Shown: positions 33,966 to 44,900, counted from the stretch's first letter. The stretch is 64,000 bases of DNA from Aedes albopictus (GCF_035046485.1 NC_085138.1:8284823-8348822); one strand, 5' to 3'. The notes: a model not told the origin generated them from the sequence alone. Program-made: numbers and translations.

Positions 33966-36252
33966 CAGGCCTGGTAGCGAGTCACTATTTAGTGACTTGG
34001 TCACTATTTTCGGGTCAGTCACTAAGAAGTAACTATTTTCAAGATATTTCAACTAAAGTCACTTTTTCTGTTGAATAGTCACTATTTTTAACTATTTTTT
34101 ATGTTTTGCGGCAAATGATAATCTAGACAGCAAAAAAAAAAAAGATTTGTGGAGTTACAAAAAGTGCAAATCAAGCATTGTGTGACTGGAGACAATAACA
34201 TGTTTAGTAGCTGTGTTAGCAAAAGTATCAATCGCCTATGTAGAGTGACTGATTTTGATTTGTAGTATTGTTAAGTTAAGTTATGTGTCTCTATCAGAGA
34301 GATTTTCAGTCCGAAACTGTATCATCTATTCAGTGAAAGTGTTGTTTTTTCGCCCAATATTCATGCGACTATACTAGAAAGCATTCCTTCTCATTGAAGT
34401 TTCTGGTCATTGTACTGTAAAGTGATGAATGTTTTTGAGCTATTACCGAATCAAATATTGGTTAAGAATCTGAATAAACTTGTAATGACATTCTCGGAAA
34501 TAAAAAGTAGAGGATTTTTAATAAGTATAATCGGAATTAGAGGAAATATTTGCCAGAACTCTTGAAGAAATTCTCGGTGGAATTGTGAACTAATTGTGAA
34601 ATATTATCTTTAGCAAAAGCTTGTGTCTGAATTTCTGTAGGTATGGTGTTCTAGTTCAACGCCTGGACAAATTTCCTGATAAAATTCTTTGACGAATGTT
34701 TAGAAGAGAAATCTTCGAAATGATATCTTCCAGTAATTTTCAAAAATTGTGCACTATTTTTGACAAGAGTTTTTTTCGGGAACATCGCCAAATACTGTTT
34801 TGACTGTTTTGTTTTCAACTGTTTTTGCTTTGCTTTTTGCGACATTTATGAAGCTGGAAACGACAGCTATCAACATTTATTATTCCCTGAAGAAGTTATT
34901 GACTACATCAAAACGTCTGATGAAGGGAAAAACATGTCTGTTCGATTGCAGCTGGGACTTCCCAAACTTCCCAGATTTCCAGATACTCCAATCACTAGCT
35001 TCTCTGTAAACTGAATGACTTCCCCTGGAGCGGAGAACCCTCTGAAACATAAATGAGAAATTGCACCTCGAACTATTTTTAGAATTGCTTCAAAAACTCT
35101 TCAAATATGAAGCTAGGAATTTTGGTAAAACTTTTATTCAATTTTCATCACTGAGCGTTGTTTGTAATACCTCAGAAATTTTTGAAATGTATACGTCAAC
35201 AAATACTAAAGGAATTCTATCACATTATCTACTCATTTTTTTGTTTAATTTCCACCTTCTTAACCCCTAATCCTCGCAAATAACTTCAAAGAAATATAAG
35301 AAATTCTCACAAAAATATGCCCACATATGTATTGTCTATACATTTATCTATCTATGCTTTCTGGATGATTTTCATAGAAAAAATAAAATAAATTCCCCAG
35401 GATTTTTCTAAAGAAAATTCGTATTCGAAGCAACGTCATTCCCTACCAGGAGAATATCGAAAAAAAATTCTTTCATTTCGCATTTGTTTTCATTTTTAAA
35501 TTTCGTACATAATTTTCTCCAGAAATTTTAGCAAACACCATTCCATGATTTTTCCCGCAGTAAATCCACGAATTGGGCCGAATGCTTTTTCAAATAAGGC
35601 TCAAGAGTTTTTCCCTGAATTTTTCTATAAGATCCAAAGAAAATATCTGCAATAATTTTCATATAAATCTATTTATAGCACCAATGTTTCCCCATTGAGG
35701 TTCTACTGGAACCAACTTAAGAGAAGCTGTAGGTACCACCAACCATTTTCGTTCATTGACTTAATATCCATCTAGTTCTGCTAACAATTGTATTCACATG
35801 CATTTTGTATTACTTTTTGTTAAGAAGATTTTCCTGAAAATGTTTATTATGCGGTACCCCTAGATTTTCTGAATCAAGTTCGGCTCACAATTTTTGGCCG
35901 CTAACTATATTTTTTTGCCAAAAGTCACTATTTAGTCACTTTTTTGCCATTTGTAAGTCACTAGGGAATCGCGCAACTTGGGCGGTGGCTTCTATATTCG
36001 TCTGTTTTCCACTATAACTCAGTCGAATTTGAACCAATCGACACAACTTTTGGAATGTGGTGAGATAAGTATAGTATCTACCCGTGTACAACATTTCAAG
36101 TCAATTGGTTCAAAATTGACTGAGTTATAGTGGAAAACAGACGAATATAGAAGCCACCGCTCAAGTGGCGCGATACCCTATTTGGTCACTATTTTCGTGA
36201 ACTTGGTCACTAAAATAACTATTTCAACCATCAGTTTTTGCTACCAGCCCTG
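33966..36252. mobile_element. hAT-like non-autonomous element, about 2.3 kb
   Basis: Ends 'caggcctggtagcgagtcac' and 'gctaccagccctg' are inverted with one mismatch over 13 bases. The sequence 'actatgtc' abuts the left end (33958-33965) and recurs at 36256-36263, three bases past the right end, compatible with an 8-bp duplication plus a small rearrangement. Subterminal 'agtcactatttagtca' words are repeated at both sides. Short open frames at 34760-35014 and 34800-35009 are not transposase-like. Confidence 0.6.
35962..36180. mobile_element. MITE, TA-ended 'TAGGGWATCGCG' family (copy 2)
   Basis: 219 bp with ends 'tagggaatcgcgcaacttgg' and 'caagtggcgcgataccct' plus 'a'. The interior ('ccactataactcagtcg', complement 'gactgagttatagtgg') matches the element at 4546-4763. 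It is nested inside the hAT-like element. Confidence 0.75.
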
Positions 36253-37054
36253 TAGACTATGTCACAATAAGCAGTTGTGGTTTTTGGTATAGTGACATTC
36301 AAACTGCTCTAACTTTTAAAATGTTCAATCAAAATGGCTGAAATTTTCACTGAGAACTGATTAACACAACGATTTTACACTGTCAAAGTTTCAAAAAAAT
36401 CGGGACAGTGTTGCCAATACTACAGTTAAAATAATGCACACTGATTTTAAAATGCTAAAATTGCCCAAAATTTGAAAACTCCGTTTTTTTTGTTTGAATT
36501 GTTAAAAAAAAATTACTGAACCGATTATAATGAAATTTTCACCACTTATTATGACTTACTTGAAGAACTTACAGTCAAATTTTTAGACGTTTTGATGAGC
36601 TAACAACCAAGTTACAGCCTAAACAATTTTTAAAATGGAAGCCCAAAATTTCCAAAATCACATTTTATTGTATCGACAATATTTGCGCCAATACTGAACC
36701 GATTTTGATGAAATTTTTAGGGCATTAACTACACATAACATGCTACTCCTGGTTAGAAAATCAGCTATTTTTGTGAACGCAATCAAAAGTTATACATTAT
36801 TTTGAGTGTCATTTTTTTCGAGTCCAGTCTTTAAATTACGTGCTATCGGAGAGTCCTTGATCTCCTCAACAACTTTGCTGAAAACATCAGTCTTCCAAAA
36901 TGCTTCAGTTCTCCGCAGTTATTGCAAAAGTTACTGATATATAAATAGATCACTGGGCGTAAATGGGTTAAGAATATGGTTACACACTTTTACAAAAATT
37001 CATTATTTTCACGCACCTCGACATATAGGGTGAAAAAGGGTATTATTGGCAGGT

Positions 37055-37192
37055 TTGTTCTCTTCGTCATGGGAGGTTTTTGTGGGCCAAATTGTCTGCA
37101 ATTTGGGCATATAGCTCAGCTTGGTTGAGAAGGATTTGAGGCCAACTTTGAGATCAACAGGTTTCAAAAAACCCCCCATGACGAAGAGAACA
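37055..37192. repeat. Short inverted repeat, probable MITE
   Basis: 'tgttctcttcgtcatgggag' followed by 'gttttt' is mirrored by 'aaaaacc' and 'ccccatgacgaagagaaca' about 90 bp later. Element ends beyond these arms are not defined. Confidence 0.5.
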
Positions 37193-37349
37193 TAACCTCT
37201 TAATCTAGTAATGTAATTATTAGTAAGAAATCCATCAAACCGGTGACACTGGGGAAAACTATTGTTGATAATAACTGTACTCAGCAAAAAGAAATAAAAA
37301 TGGCACCTTCAACAAAACCGCTTAAGTGTATGATAGCCATGATTACCGC

Positions 37350-37640
37350 ATCTAGTATACATGGCCCATATAGCCGAATGCGGTAATTCAGCATGACCAT
37401 CAGTAAGTGTGGCGGGTTCGATTCTCGATCGGTCCAGGTGCTTTTCGTAAAGGAAATTTCCTTGACTTCCTTGGGTATACGCCAGGGTATCTTCGTGACT
37501 GTCACACGATATGCACATGCAAAATGATCAATGACAGAGGAAGCCCTCAGTTAATAACTGTGGAAGTCCCCACAGAACACTAAGCTGAAAAGTTAGCTTT
37601 GTCCCAGTGGGGTCTTTCATGTCAAAGATATGTTGGTATA
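37350..37640 (+). mobile_element. Diverged tRNA-related SINE (Feilai-like)
   Basis: tRNA-like head with B box 'ggttcgattct' near 37411, then a body with 'cagttaataactgtggaag', 'agaacactaagctgaa' and 'cccagtggggtc', matching words in the SINE at 28180-28440 but much diverged and in the opposite orientation. Confidence 0.65.
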
Positions 37641-37679
37641 TAAGGATTTACAAATGAAAATACTCATGTATTCATGCCA

Positions 37680-38640
37680 ACAATTCTCCTTGAATTTTTA
37701 CCAGATTACATCATGTTATTCTTCCTGATAATCCTGAAGGAAATCTTCCCTGAATGGAATTCATCCCGGTATTCTACTAAGTATTCTTCCCGGTATCCCT
37801 TCAAGTATTATTGTAAGGATTCTTCCAGGAATGGCTAACAAAATGTTTTCCAGGATTTCTCCAGAATTCATTCAGAGATTACTCTCAGGAATTCCCTAGG
37901 GATTTCTCACGGGATTTTATCGAAGATTCCACTCGGGATCAGTGTTGGGAATACTCACTTGGGAAAAGTTACACTCACTTGCTTCTATCTCAGTCCAGAA
38001 GCATGCTATCGAAAATGATGTTTGAAATGCTTTTAGATTATAGTTTAATCTAAAAGTTTGCCGAATGAAGTAAAGGTCGCAGACGTATATCAAAACCGTG
38101 AGAGAGCTGTGAGTACAACGTGAGTATAAATTACATGCATTTTACTCACCTCGTACTCACAGCTCTCTCACAACTTTGGTATGCGTCTACGACTTTTACT
38201 TTATTCGGCAAACTTTTTGGTTGAACTACAAACTAAAAACCCTTTAAACATCATTTTTGATAGCATGCTTCTGGACTGAGATAGAAGCAAGTGAGTATCG
38301 CTCTTGCAAGTGAGTATTCCCAACACTGCCCGGGATTCCTAGATTGATTTGCCACGGCATTTCCGTCAAGGATTGCTTCAGGGATGCCTCAGGGATGTAT
38401 TTTTCGTCATTTCATCCAAGGGTTTTTTTTTGGGGATTTCTCCTGGAATTCATCCAGGATTCTGTCAAGAATTTAAGGAGTCGTTAGTTAGTAATTTTCT
38501 TTCGGAATTCCTACCGGTAATAATCCTGTGTTTCTAACGGGATTCTTTCAGGATTCCTTCATTGATTTTTCTCGGGATTTCCTCATTGAATTTTTCCAAG
38601 GTTCCAAGGTTCTCCTAGGATTGCTTAAGGACAGACTTGT
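37680..38640. repeat. Degenerate 'ttctcgggattcctc' repeat tract
   Basis: Diverged words 'gggattcctcc', 'ttccaggatttct' and 'caggattcctt' at 37690-37930 and 38338-38640, split by the hAT-type MITE at 37940-38328. No coding potential. Confidence 0.6.
37940..38328. mobile_element. hAT-type foldback MITE with near-perfect 8-bp duplication
   Basis: 389 bp, ends 'cagtgttgggaatactcact' and 'agtgagtattcccaacactg'. Flanks 'ctcgggat' (37932-37939) and 'cccgggat' (38329-38336) match at 7 of 8 positions. Long inner arms ('agcatgctatcgaaaatgat', 'gtgagagagctgtgagtac') pair across the element. Confidence 0.8.
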
Positions 38641-39290
38641 TAGAATCCCAAAATGGCCGCCACAATGGCCGACTTTGGCACCTACTCACGATTTCGAAAG
38701 CACAAATCTCTTCGTAAACAAAACTAGCGCACCTGAGCTTCTTATTTTAAGCTTTTTACAAGTGAGCAAGAACAGAATAATCAAATGCACTGTTGTTGTT
38801 GCGTCTTGAGCAGTGAATCAAAATTCAACCATCGTGCAACAATAATGACAATGTCGCAACCTGTATTTGTTGCGACAAACAAACCCATGCGACATAAGTT
38901 TGTCCCAACTTGAAAATAATGGGATTAACATCGTACACAACGAGTTTAGAGATTTTTAAGCCTTGCATTGCGATTTTCGAACGGTAACTTCGAGTTGGTA
39001 AACACTGCAACTCTGGTGAAACTCTATCATCAAACAGTTTCGACTTTGGGTTAGCAATAATTGATTATTCACGAGTTGAAAAGTACGCAACAAAATCAGC
39101 TTCCGTTTTGTCTGCAACAAAAAATTTCGAGATCATGTCATTATCTGTTACCAGTAGGGATAAAGAGTAATCGTCGCACCTTCTTTGTTGCTTGTTTTGT
39201 GTCTCTTTTGTCTGACAATTCTCTTCACTGGTCTTGAGATTTGTGCGTCTGAAGTTCTGATGCACTGTTGAAGCGGTATTTCAAGACGTT
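38636..39290. repeat. Dispersed repeat, copy interrupted by a hAT-type MITE
   Basis: The segments 38636-38810 and 39231-39300 ('aatggccgccacaatggccg', 'cttcttattttaagc', 'agacgtttgtcctt') align with a continuous copy at 60890-61150 ('agatggccaccaaaatggcc', 'cttcttattttaagc', 'aacacgtttgtcctt'). The 420-bp MITE at 38811-39230 is absent from that other copy. Confidence 0.65.
38811..39230 (-). mobile_element. hAT-type MITE, 420 bp, copy 1
   Basis: Exact 8-bp target duplication 'gtcttgag' (38803-38810 and 39231-39238) around a 420-bp insert with short ends 'cagtgaa' / 'ttcactg'. Same length and about 90% similar by eye to the copy at 62223-62642, in the opposite orientation. A conserved 61-codon frame in both copies is uninformative and not protein-like. 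Confidence 0.85.
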
Positions 39291-39600
39291 TGTCCTTAAG
39301 AATTGTTCCCGAGATTCCCTCAGGGTTTCCTTCAGGAATTGTTCCTAGAGTTTCTCTTGGGGTTCCTACAATAATTCCTTCTGCAATTCCTCCAGGAATG
39401 TCCACATTGATTCTTTTAGAGGTTCCAGCTGAGACTCCTCCAGAATTCTTCCTGATTATTCCCTTGGCCATCCTCCATCTATTTTTGTGAGGAATTCTTT
39501 CCAGGACTCTTCTATTTTTCTGGGATTGTTCTATTGCTTTTTCCCAGTTTCCTTTTAGGAACTTCTCCAGAGATTCTTTCGGGAGTTTTTTTTCTATAAT
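39290..39600. repeat. Degenerate 'ttcctccaggaattc' repeat tract
   Basis: Words 'gattccctcagggtttcct', 'attccttctgcaattcc' and 'ctcctccagaattcttcc', of the same type as the other tracts. No gene. Confidence 0.6.
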
Positions 39601-40220
39601 TCCTTCCGCGTTAACGGGTTAACTAGGTAATGAATACAATGCTGACTTCACAAGAAAAATTCATGAGTCATCTCATGAGTCATGAGATACTGAAGAACTT
39701 GTTTGAACTTGAAGTCGATATAAACACCACGTATTCGAAATGATATCATTCAAGGTAGTCGAAAAGTAATGCAGTTTTTACTATATGTAGATCATTATGT
39801 TTATGGCGCTCAAAACGTTTCTAGCAATTGCAGGTCACGTTCAATACTATAAAACCTTACGCAGGATCATGATTTGGTGCATTGAAACGTCTTGAACATC
39901 GCATCAACACCTTCCTATTCTGCCTTATAGATGCACACCGTCTATCTAAAGCTGTCTGCAATGCGTTTTGAAGCAGCAATTGTCGTTTTAGCGTAACTCC
40001 TCGACGAGAGAGGAAACGGATCCTATTTATAAAAATAATTATCATTCCACACTCGTTGCTCAAGACCTGCCAACAACCAACAGAGCAGAGCAACGGAGCA
40101 CAGCAGCGTGCTCTTTCAAAGTTGTACACACAATGTGTACAAGAGTCCATCTACATCTCTACTACACACGTCTTCGGACCGAAAACGACATGTGTTGCAC
40201 GAAATTTTTAGTTTTATCTA
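39601..40220. other. Intron 1 segment, nothing recognised
   Basis: Mixed sequence without a recognisable element. An open frame of 97 codons on the minus strand (39857-40150) has no domain and no splice support. Confidence 0.45.
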
Positions 40221-40221
40221 A

Positions 40222-40388
40222 GGGGCTGTCCATAAACCACGTGGTCATTTTTTTGGGACTTTTCAACCCCCCCCCCCCCCCCCCGCGTGGTCATTAGTCC
40301 ATACAATTTTTTTTATTTGTCCATACAAAATGATCATTGGCCGACCCCCCCCCCCCCCCTCATGACCACGTGGTTTATGGACAGCCCC
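40222..40388. mobile_element. PIF/Harbinger-like MITE with C-runs
   Basis: 167 bp, ends 'ggggctgtccataaaccacg' and 'cgtggtttatggacagcccc', flanked by TAA on both sides (40219-40221 and 40389-40391), the 3-bp duplication typical of PIF/Harbinger. It contains two uninterrupted C-runs (about 17 and 14). Confidence 0.75.
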
Positions 40389-40646
40389 TAACCCGTTTAT
40401 CACTTTGAATCAATTGATCTTCGTAACCTGTGCATGTACCTGCTGCTACCGTATCAAATTATGGGAGTGGGCCCCACTAATCGACACAAGTCATCGCGTC
40501 ATCATACGCACTGCTGAGTTTGGACACCGGTTTTTGGTTTTGTTGTTTTGCGAAGCTATAACCATTATAGTAGTAGCACCCAGTCCATGTTCCTAGTAGA
40601 TCGAATCATAGCATGGGTGAATACTGTGTTGGTATACGTTTGTTAT

Positions 40647-41134
40647 TAGGGTGAGTCACGAATTGTTAGTGAACAAATCCATCGTGACATTACTGCTTCT
40701 CAGTTGAGTGTTCTACGAGGATAGCAGTTATCCTTATCAAAGTTGTTATTTTTGCATCACACCTGTCAGATGATTGTAATCCATGTCTAGACGCTAACCA
40801 GATGTACAATGTACATGAATCATATGCGGTTGCGACTTACGAACAAAGCACTTCAAAGGTCATTAAAAAAGGCTAAACCGTTGTTACTTTAACGTTGAAC
40901 TTTTCGTCATTGAAATCATCGTCATCATCAAACATTTGAAAGCAGTTTTTTCGTTCAAAACAAAAGTTTTTGCTATGAAAATATATTCACTGTACTCCAC
41001 ATGAGGAATATAATGCAGTGAATATATTTTCATGATCCTTGTTTTGATTTGCAGTGAGAAAACTGCTTTTTATTTTCCGAAAAATGATGACGGATGCTTG
41101 AGCCTTAATCTGGATCAGATATTAAGTCACCCTA
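40647..41134. mobile_element. Foldback MITE, ends TTAGGGTGA / TCACCCTAA
   Basis: About 488 bp. Ends 'ttagggtgagtcac' and 'taagtcaccctaa' are inverted, and inner pairs 'agcagttttttcgttcaaaa' / 'gcagtgagaaaactgct' and 'atgaaaatatattcactg' / 'cagtgaatatattttcat' give a strong central hairpin. Confidence 0.6.
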
Positions 41135-41473
41135 ATCTGTGTTACTATATGGGTGGGAAACTCCTCTGTGGGCCTGGTGCAGTTTTCCAATCTTGACATT
41201 GAAATCAATCGCCGGCCAAACCCCTGAAGGTCTTTACTTCCTGACACACTAATTGCATCACTAATCGTACACCGGAGGATCTGCAGAGAATCAATTTGAA
41301 CAGATCGTTGCAGCGTTGTATCCGTCATACTCATCTGCTGTATTCTGTCTACCGTATGCATGCATCATATGTCCATCATCGGTATTTGAATGATGTCATC
41401 AAAATGCTATTTATGGTACATATAGGTATTCCAAAGCTGTGCCACCTCAAACTACTTTAAACACCCGATTTAC

Positions 41474-41588
41474 CTCGAATCTTTTTCGGTGAATCAAATG
41501 TAAATGTGACCTTCCCGTTCACCGTCTGGCCGGCATAGTACGTATTCCAGGGATTATCCAATTCTATTTGACAGTCCTTCAGACCCAT
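41474..41588 (-). CDS. Arrestin-domain-containing protein, exon 1 (start)
   Basis: First coding exon, 115 nt: ATG at 41588-41586, then GLKDCQIELDNPWNTYYAGQ and a TVNGKVTFTF strand typical of the start of an arrestin N-domain. It ends in phase 1 at a 'gtaaat' donor (41473). The single leftover G joins the GC that opens exon 2 to form Gly, giving ...KKIRG-IIIKFSGE, a continuous arrestin fold. The exon lies 14.9 kb upstream of exon 2, across the repeat-filled intron. An upstream in-frame start was not seen. Confidence 0.88.
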
Positions 41589-41900
41589 TCTGTGGTGGCA
41601 CTTTTCTGGGTTTCTTCACCACCAGTTTTGATTTGGGTTTGATGGAGCACTCGATTTTTTTTTCTTTGCACTGCTGACTAGGAAGGGATCACTGTACGCG
41701 TCGTTTAACACTACCGACACGAATCCGTAACTATTCAACTAATCACAACACAAAACAATATCTTATGGTAGCACCTTAGGGTCCAATAAGTGCCCCAAAT
41801 GGTAACGAAATATCTTCTGTGAATCAGTTTTACTGATCCACCCTCCGTGCGTATAAACTCCCTGCTTGGACAAAACTGACTGACTGACGGCGGGTGGGTG
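41589..41900 (-). promoter_or_regulatory. 5' UTR and likely core promoter of the arrestin-domain gene
   Basis: Non-repetitive sequence upstream of the start codon. On the minus strand 'gtcagtcagtcagtttt' at about 41875-41890 offers arthropod-type initiator matches (TCAGT). I see no TATA box at the expected distance. Placement of the start site is tentative. Confidence 0.35.
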
Positions 41901-42399
41901 GTGAGCAAAAGATGATGACAATGATGATGGCGAGCACATGCGGTGTGTCTGTGTGGTTGATGCCCCTTAAACGTCAGTGCACTGTTGTCATCATTATCCA
42001 TCATCGTCAGTACAAATCAAGCTTCGGAATGCTACGTGAGGTACTTATCATGTATGAATGTATGATATTGTGTTTGTTTTTGACGTCATAAGTTAAGTCA
42101 ACTATGATATTTTTAATCAAACGTGTATTAAAACTATTCATATGAAAGTTCATTTAAGAGATATTTTAAATTAAATATACATTGTCGATATTTTCGTCAA
42201 ATTGTTCGATTCATTCGTTAACGCCTTTAAATAATCTGCTCTACAACAACGTTTTTACTATTGTCACTTATTCTTGGTACACCGATCATAGTAGATTCTA
42301 AATCTGGCCTGGAATCTTTCAACGAAGCGTGTTTTATGTATTGGAACCAATCTTGCAAATTGGGACAGAAATCTCTATACATCGATAAACGCAAATTGT
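41900..42399. other. Intergenic spacer, nothing recognised
   Basis: AT-rich sequence with a short 'gatgatgacaatgatgatgg' microsatellite near 41910. No gene or element boundary recognised. Confidence 0.45.
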
Positions 42400-42945
42400 G
42401 CTTTGGGCTAAAAAGTATGCATTTTTTAATTTTTTTTTACGTTTTCATGGTCTCGGGACAAAAGGGATACCTTGGTTTTATATTTTTTACAGAATTTCAG
42501 GAAACTTATCTAAACATATCAAAAAATCAAAGATGTATGTTTTTTAGTTTTTGAGATATGATCTTTTGAAAAAAAAGGCCAAATTTTTGTCATACAAAAC
42601 ATTTTTTTAATTTGATTATATTTTGAATGCTTATAAAACTATGGATACCAAAAACATCAGGAATCACTCAAAAAAGCAATACAAGGCATAGTTTTACGAG
42701 AATTTACAATATCAGAAAATTTTAGAGCAGCTAGTATTAAAATATATGACTCTCTATATTCAAAAAATCATATCTAAAAAACTATAAAAACATACATCTC
42801 TGATTTTTTGATGTGTTACGCCGAATTCCCTAAATATGCTGATAGAAATGAAAAAAACCAGGGTACCCCTTTGGTCCGAAGACCATGAAAAAGTAAAAAA
42901 AAAATAAAAAATGCATATTTTTTAACCCATAACACAACTTGACTT
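42400..42945. repeat. Foldback repeat next to the assembly gap
   Basis: The left arm ('aagtatgcattttttaat', 'ttttcatggtctcgggac', 'aaatcaaagatgtatgtttt') is mirrored by the right arm ('aaaacatacatctctgattt', 'gtccgaagaccatgaaaa', 'ataaaaaatgcatatttttt'). Arms are about 170 bp with an AT-rich loop. Confidence 0.7.
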
Positions 42946-43058
42946 CTTCAAAAAAGCTTTCGAACAAAAAAAAAGAGGTTTAAAATCCGTCAACTAGTTC
43001 GGAAGTCATGATTTTTTAAAAGTTTTAGTTTTCAAAAACCTTGATTTTTAGGACCACA

Positions 43059-43558
43059 NNNNNNNNNNNNNNNNNNNNNNNNNNNNNNNNNNNNNNNNNN
43101 NNNNNNNNNNNNNNNNNNNNNNNNNNNNNNNNNNNNNNNNNNNNNNNNNNNNNNNNNNNNNNNNNNNNNNNNNNNNNNNNNNNNNNNNNNNNNNNNNNNN
43201 NNNNNNNNNNNNNNNNNNNNNNNNNNNNNNNNNNNNNNNNNNNNNNNNNNNNNNNNNNNNNNNNNNNNNNNNNNNNNNNNNNNNNNNNNNNNNNNNNNNN
43301 NNNNNNNNNNNNNNNNNNNNNNNNNNNNNNNNNNNNNNNNNNNNNNNNNNNNNNNNNNNNNNNNNNNNNNNNNNNNNNNNNNNNNNNNNNNNNNNNNNNN
43401 NNNNNNNNNNNNNNNNNNNNNNNNNNNNNNNNNNNNNNNNNNNNNNNNNNNNNNNNNNNNNNNNNNNNNNNNNNNNNNNNNNNNNNNNNNNNNNNNNNNN
43501 NNNNNNNNNNNNNNNNNNNNNNNNNNNNNNNNNNNNNNNNNNNNNNNNNNNNNNNNNN
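43059..43558. other. Assembly gap of exactly 500 N
   Basis: A run of exactly 500 undetermined bases, probably a fixed-size scaffold placeholder, so the true distance is unknown. Repeat sequence lies on both sides. Confidence 0.99.
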
Positions 43559-44900
43559 TAAAAATTGCTCCTGTGGTTTTTCGAGCGATTTCACTGCTGC
43601 TATTCCGCTACGAGAGTTCTTCTTGGGATTTCTCCGAAAATTTCTGCTAGTCGGCATCCAGTAATATCTCTAAGGAATCCTCCAGAAATTCTAGCTGTGA
43701 TTACTCCGAAGATTTCTCCAGAAATACCTTCGGAGATTTTTTCTGGGATCCCTAGAGGAATCTTTAAAGATATCCATAAAAGAATCACAGGAGGAATATT
43801 TTGAGGAATATCATGAAGAATTCCAGAAGGATTTCCTAGATAAATTCTTGGAAAATTTTCTGGAGCAATCCCAGTAGATATTCCAGTAGAATTCTCCAGA
43901 AATCCAGAGCTCCAGTCTCCAGAGCTGTGTTTTCTGCAAACTTCTCCGGAAATTCCCGCTGTAGTTTCTTCAAGGATTTGTCCAATATTTTTTTCAGTAA
44001 TTTTTCTCCAAATTCCTCTTAAAATGCCTGCTGAAATTCCTTTAGAAACTTTTCTTGTAACTCCTGTTGGGATCCCATTGAGAATTCTTCTTGTGATTCT
44101 TTTGGGGATTTCTTCATGAATTCATCCTGTGATTCTTTCAGGGATTTCTCCTAGACCTCCTCCAGGAATGCTCCTGGGATTCCTTCAGAAATATAATCAG
44201 AAATAATAAGGGTTTTCCTTAATTCCTGAACGAAACCAAGTGTACATGCATCTATATACATTCATCTGGAAAGATGCATCTAGAAAAAGTGGAATGCATG
44301 AAGATAAAACATCAGAAATCCATGAAGAATGCACAGGAACATCCTGGAGGATTTCCAAGAGGATTTCTCTAGGAATTCCTCCTGGAAATGCTCCAGGAAT
44401 GTTGGCCGGCACTTACTCCAGATGTTTCTCCTTAGATCCCTCCAGGATTCCGTCCATGGATTCCTCTAGGAAGTAATGCTTAAGTTCTTTAAGACCTGTT
44501 GGGATTCCTCCAGCAATTTCTCCCATGTATCTTCCAGAGATTTTCCATGGATTTCTTAAAATAGTATCGAAAATTCATTTTAAGACTCTTACATAAACTC
44601 CTAGGAGTTTTCGAGAAATTTCTCATCCTCCACCATCTTGAATTCCTCTGGAAATCGACATTGTGACTCCTCGAGGTATTTCTCCATGGATTCCTCCAAG
44701 AACGCCTGCTATAATGCATCCAAAATTGTTACCAGAGATTTTTCCAATTCGTCTATAATTTTCTCCTATGACTCCTCCAGGATTTTTTTCCAACGGTTCC
44801 TCTAAAAAATTCCTGCTGGGATTTCTGCAGGAATTCCTAAAAACGCCTGTATTGAACCTCGAAAAATTTCTGAAGGAATCCCAGCAGTATTTTAGGAGCA
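43559..44900. repeat. Degenerate 'gaattcctccaggaatt' repeat tract
   Basis: Diverged words 'gatttctccagaaat', 'ggaatcctccag' and 'attcctctaggaa' throughout, giving several short by-product frames on both strands. No gene. Confidence 0.65.

Larger units (their letters stand above)
33671..36832. mobile_element. Terminal-inverted-repeat element, itself split by a hAT-like insertion
   Basis: Ends 'aaagactggactcgag' and 'ctcgagtccagtcttt'-type complement ('tcgagtccagtcttt', ending 36832), with an inner pair 'taacttttgattgcgt' / 'acgcaatcaaaagttata'. After removing the insertion at 33966-36252 it would be about 0.87 kb. It lies within the satellite, which continues on its right at 36838. No coding capacity. 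Confidence 0.7.
30050..36967. mobile_element. 6.9 kb composite element with piggyBac-like ends
   Basis: The left end 'cccattaacgcccg' and right end 'cgggcgt'-like complement ('actgggcgtaaatggg') form inverted termini beginning CCC and ending GGG, each directly flanked by TTAA (30046-30049 and 36968-36971). This is the piggyBac target-site and terminus pattern. No transposase frame is present. The interior holds an AT-rich segment (30060-31000), a ~145-bp satellite (31010-32880), and nested insertions at 32915-33613 and 33671-36832. The satellite resumes at 36838 just inside the right end. The original element was therefore probably about 3 kb of end sequence plus satellite, later enlarged. 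Confidence 0.65.

Noticed and set aside
39857..40150. 97-codon cysteine-containing minus-strand frame
   Set aside because: No signal peptide, domain, splice site or repeat-family link; chance frame.
43025..43664. Two ~208-codon frames across the N gap
   Set aside because: Produced by translating undetermined bases; no evidence of coding.
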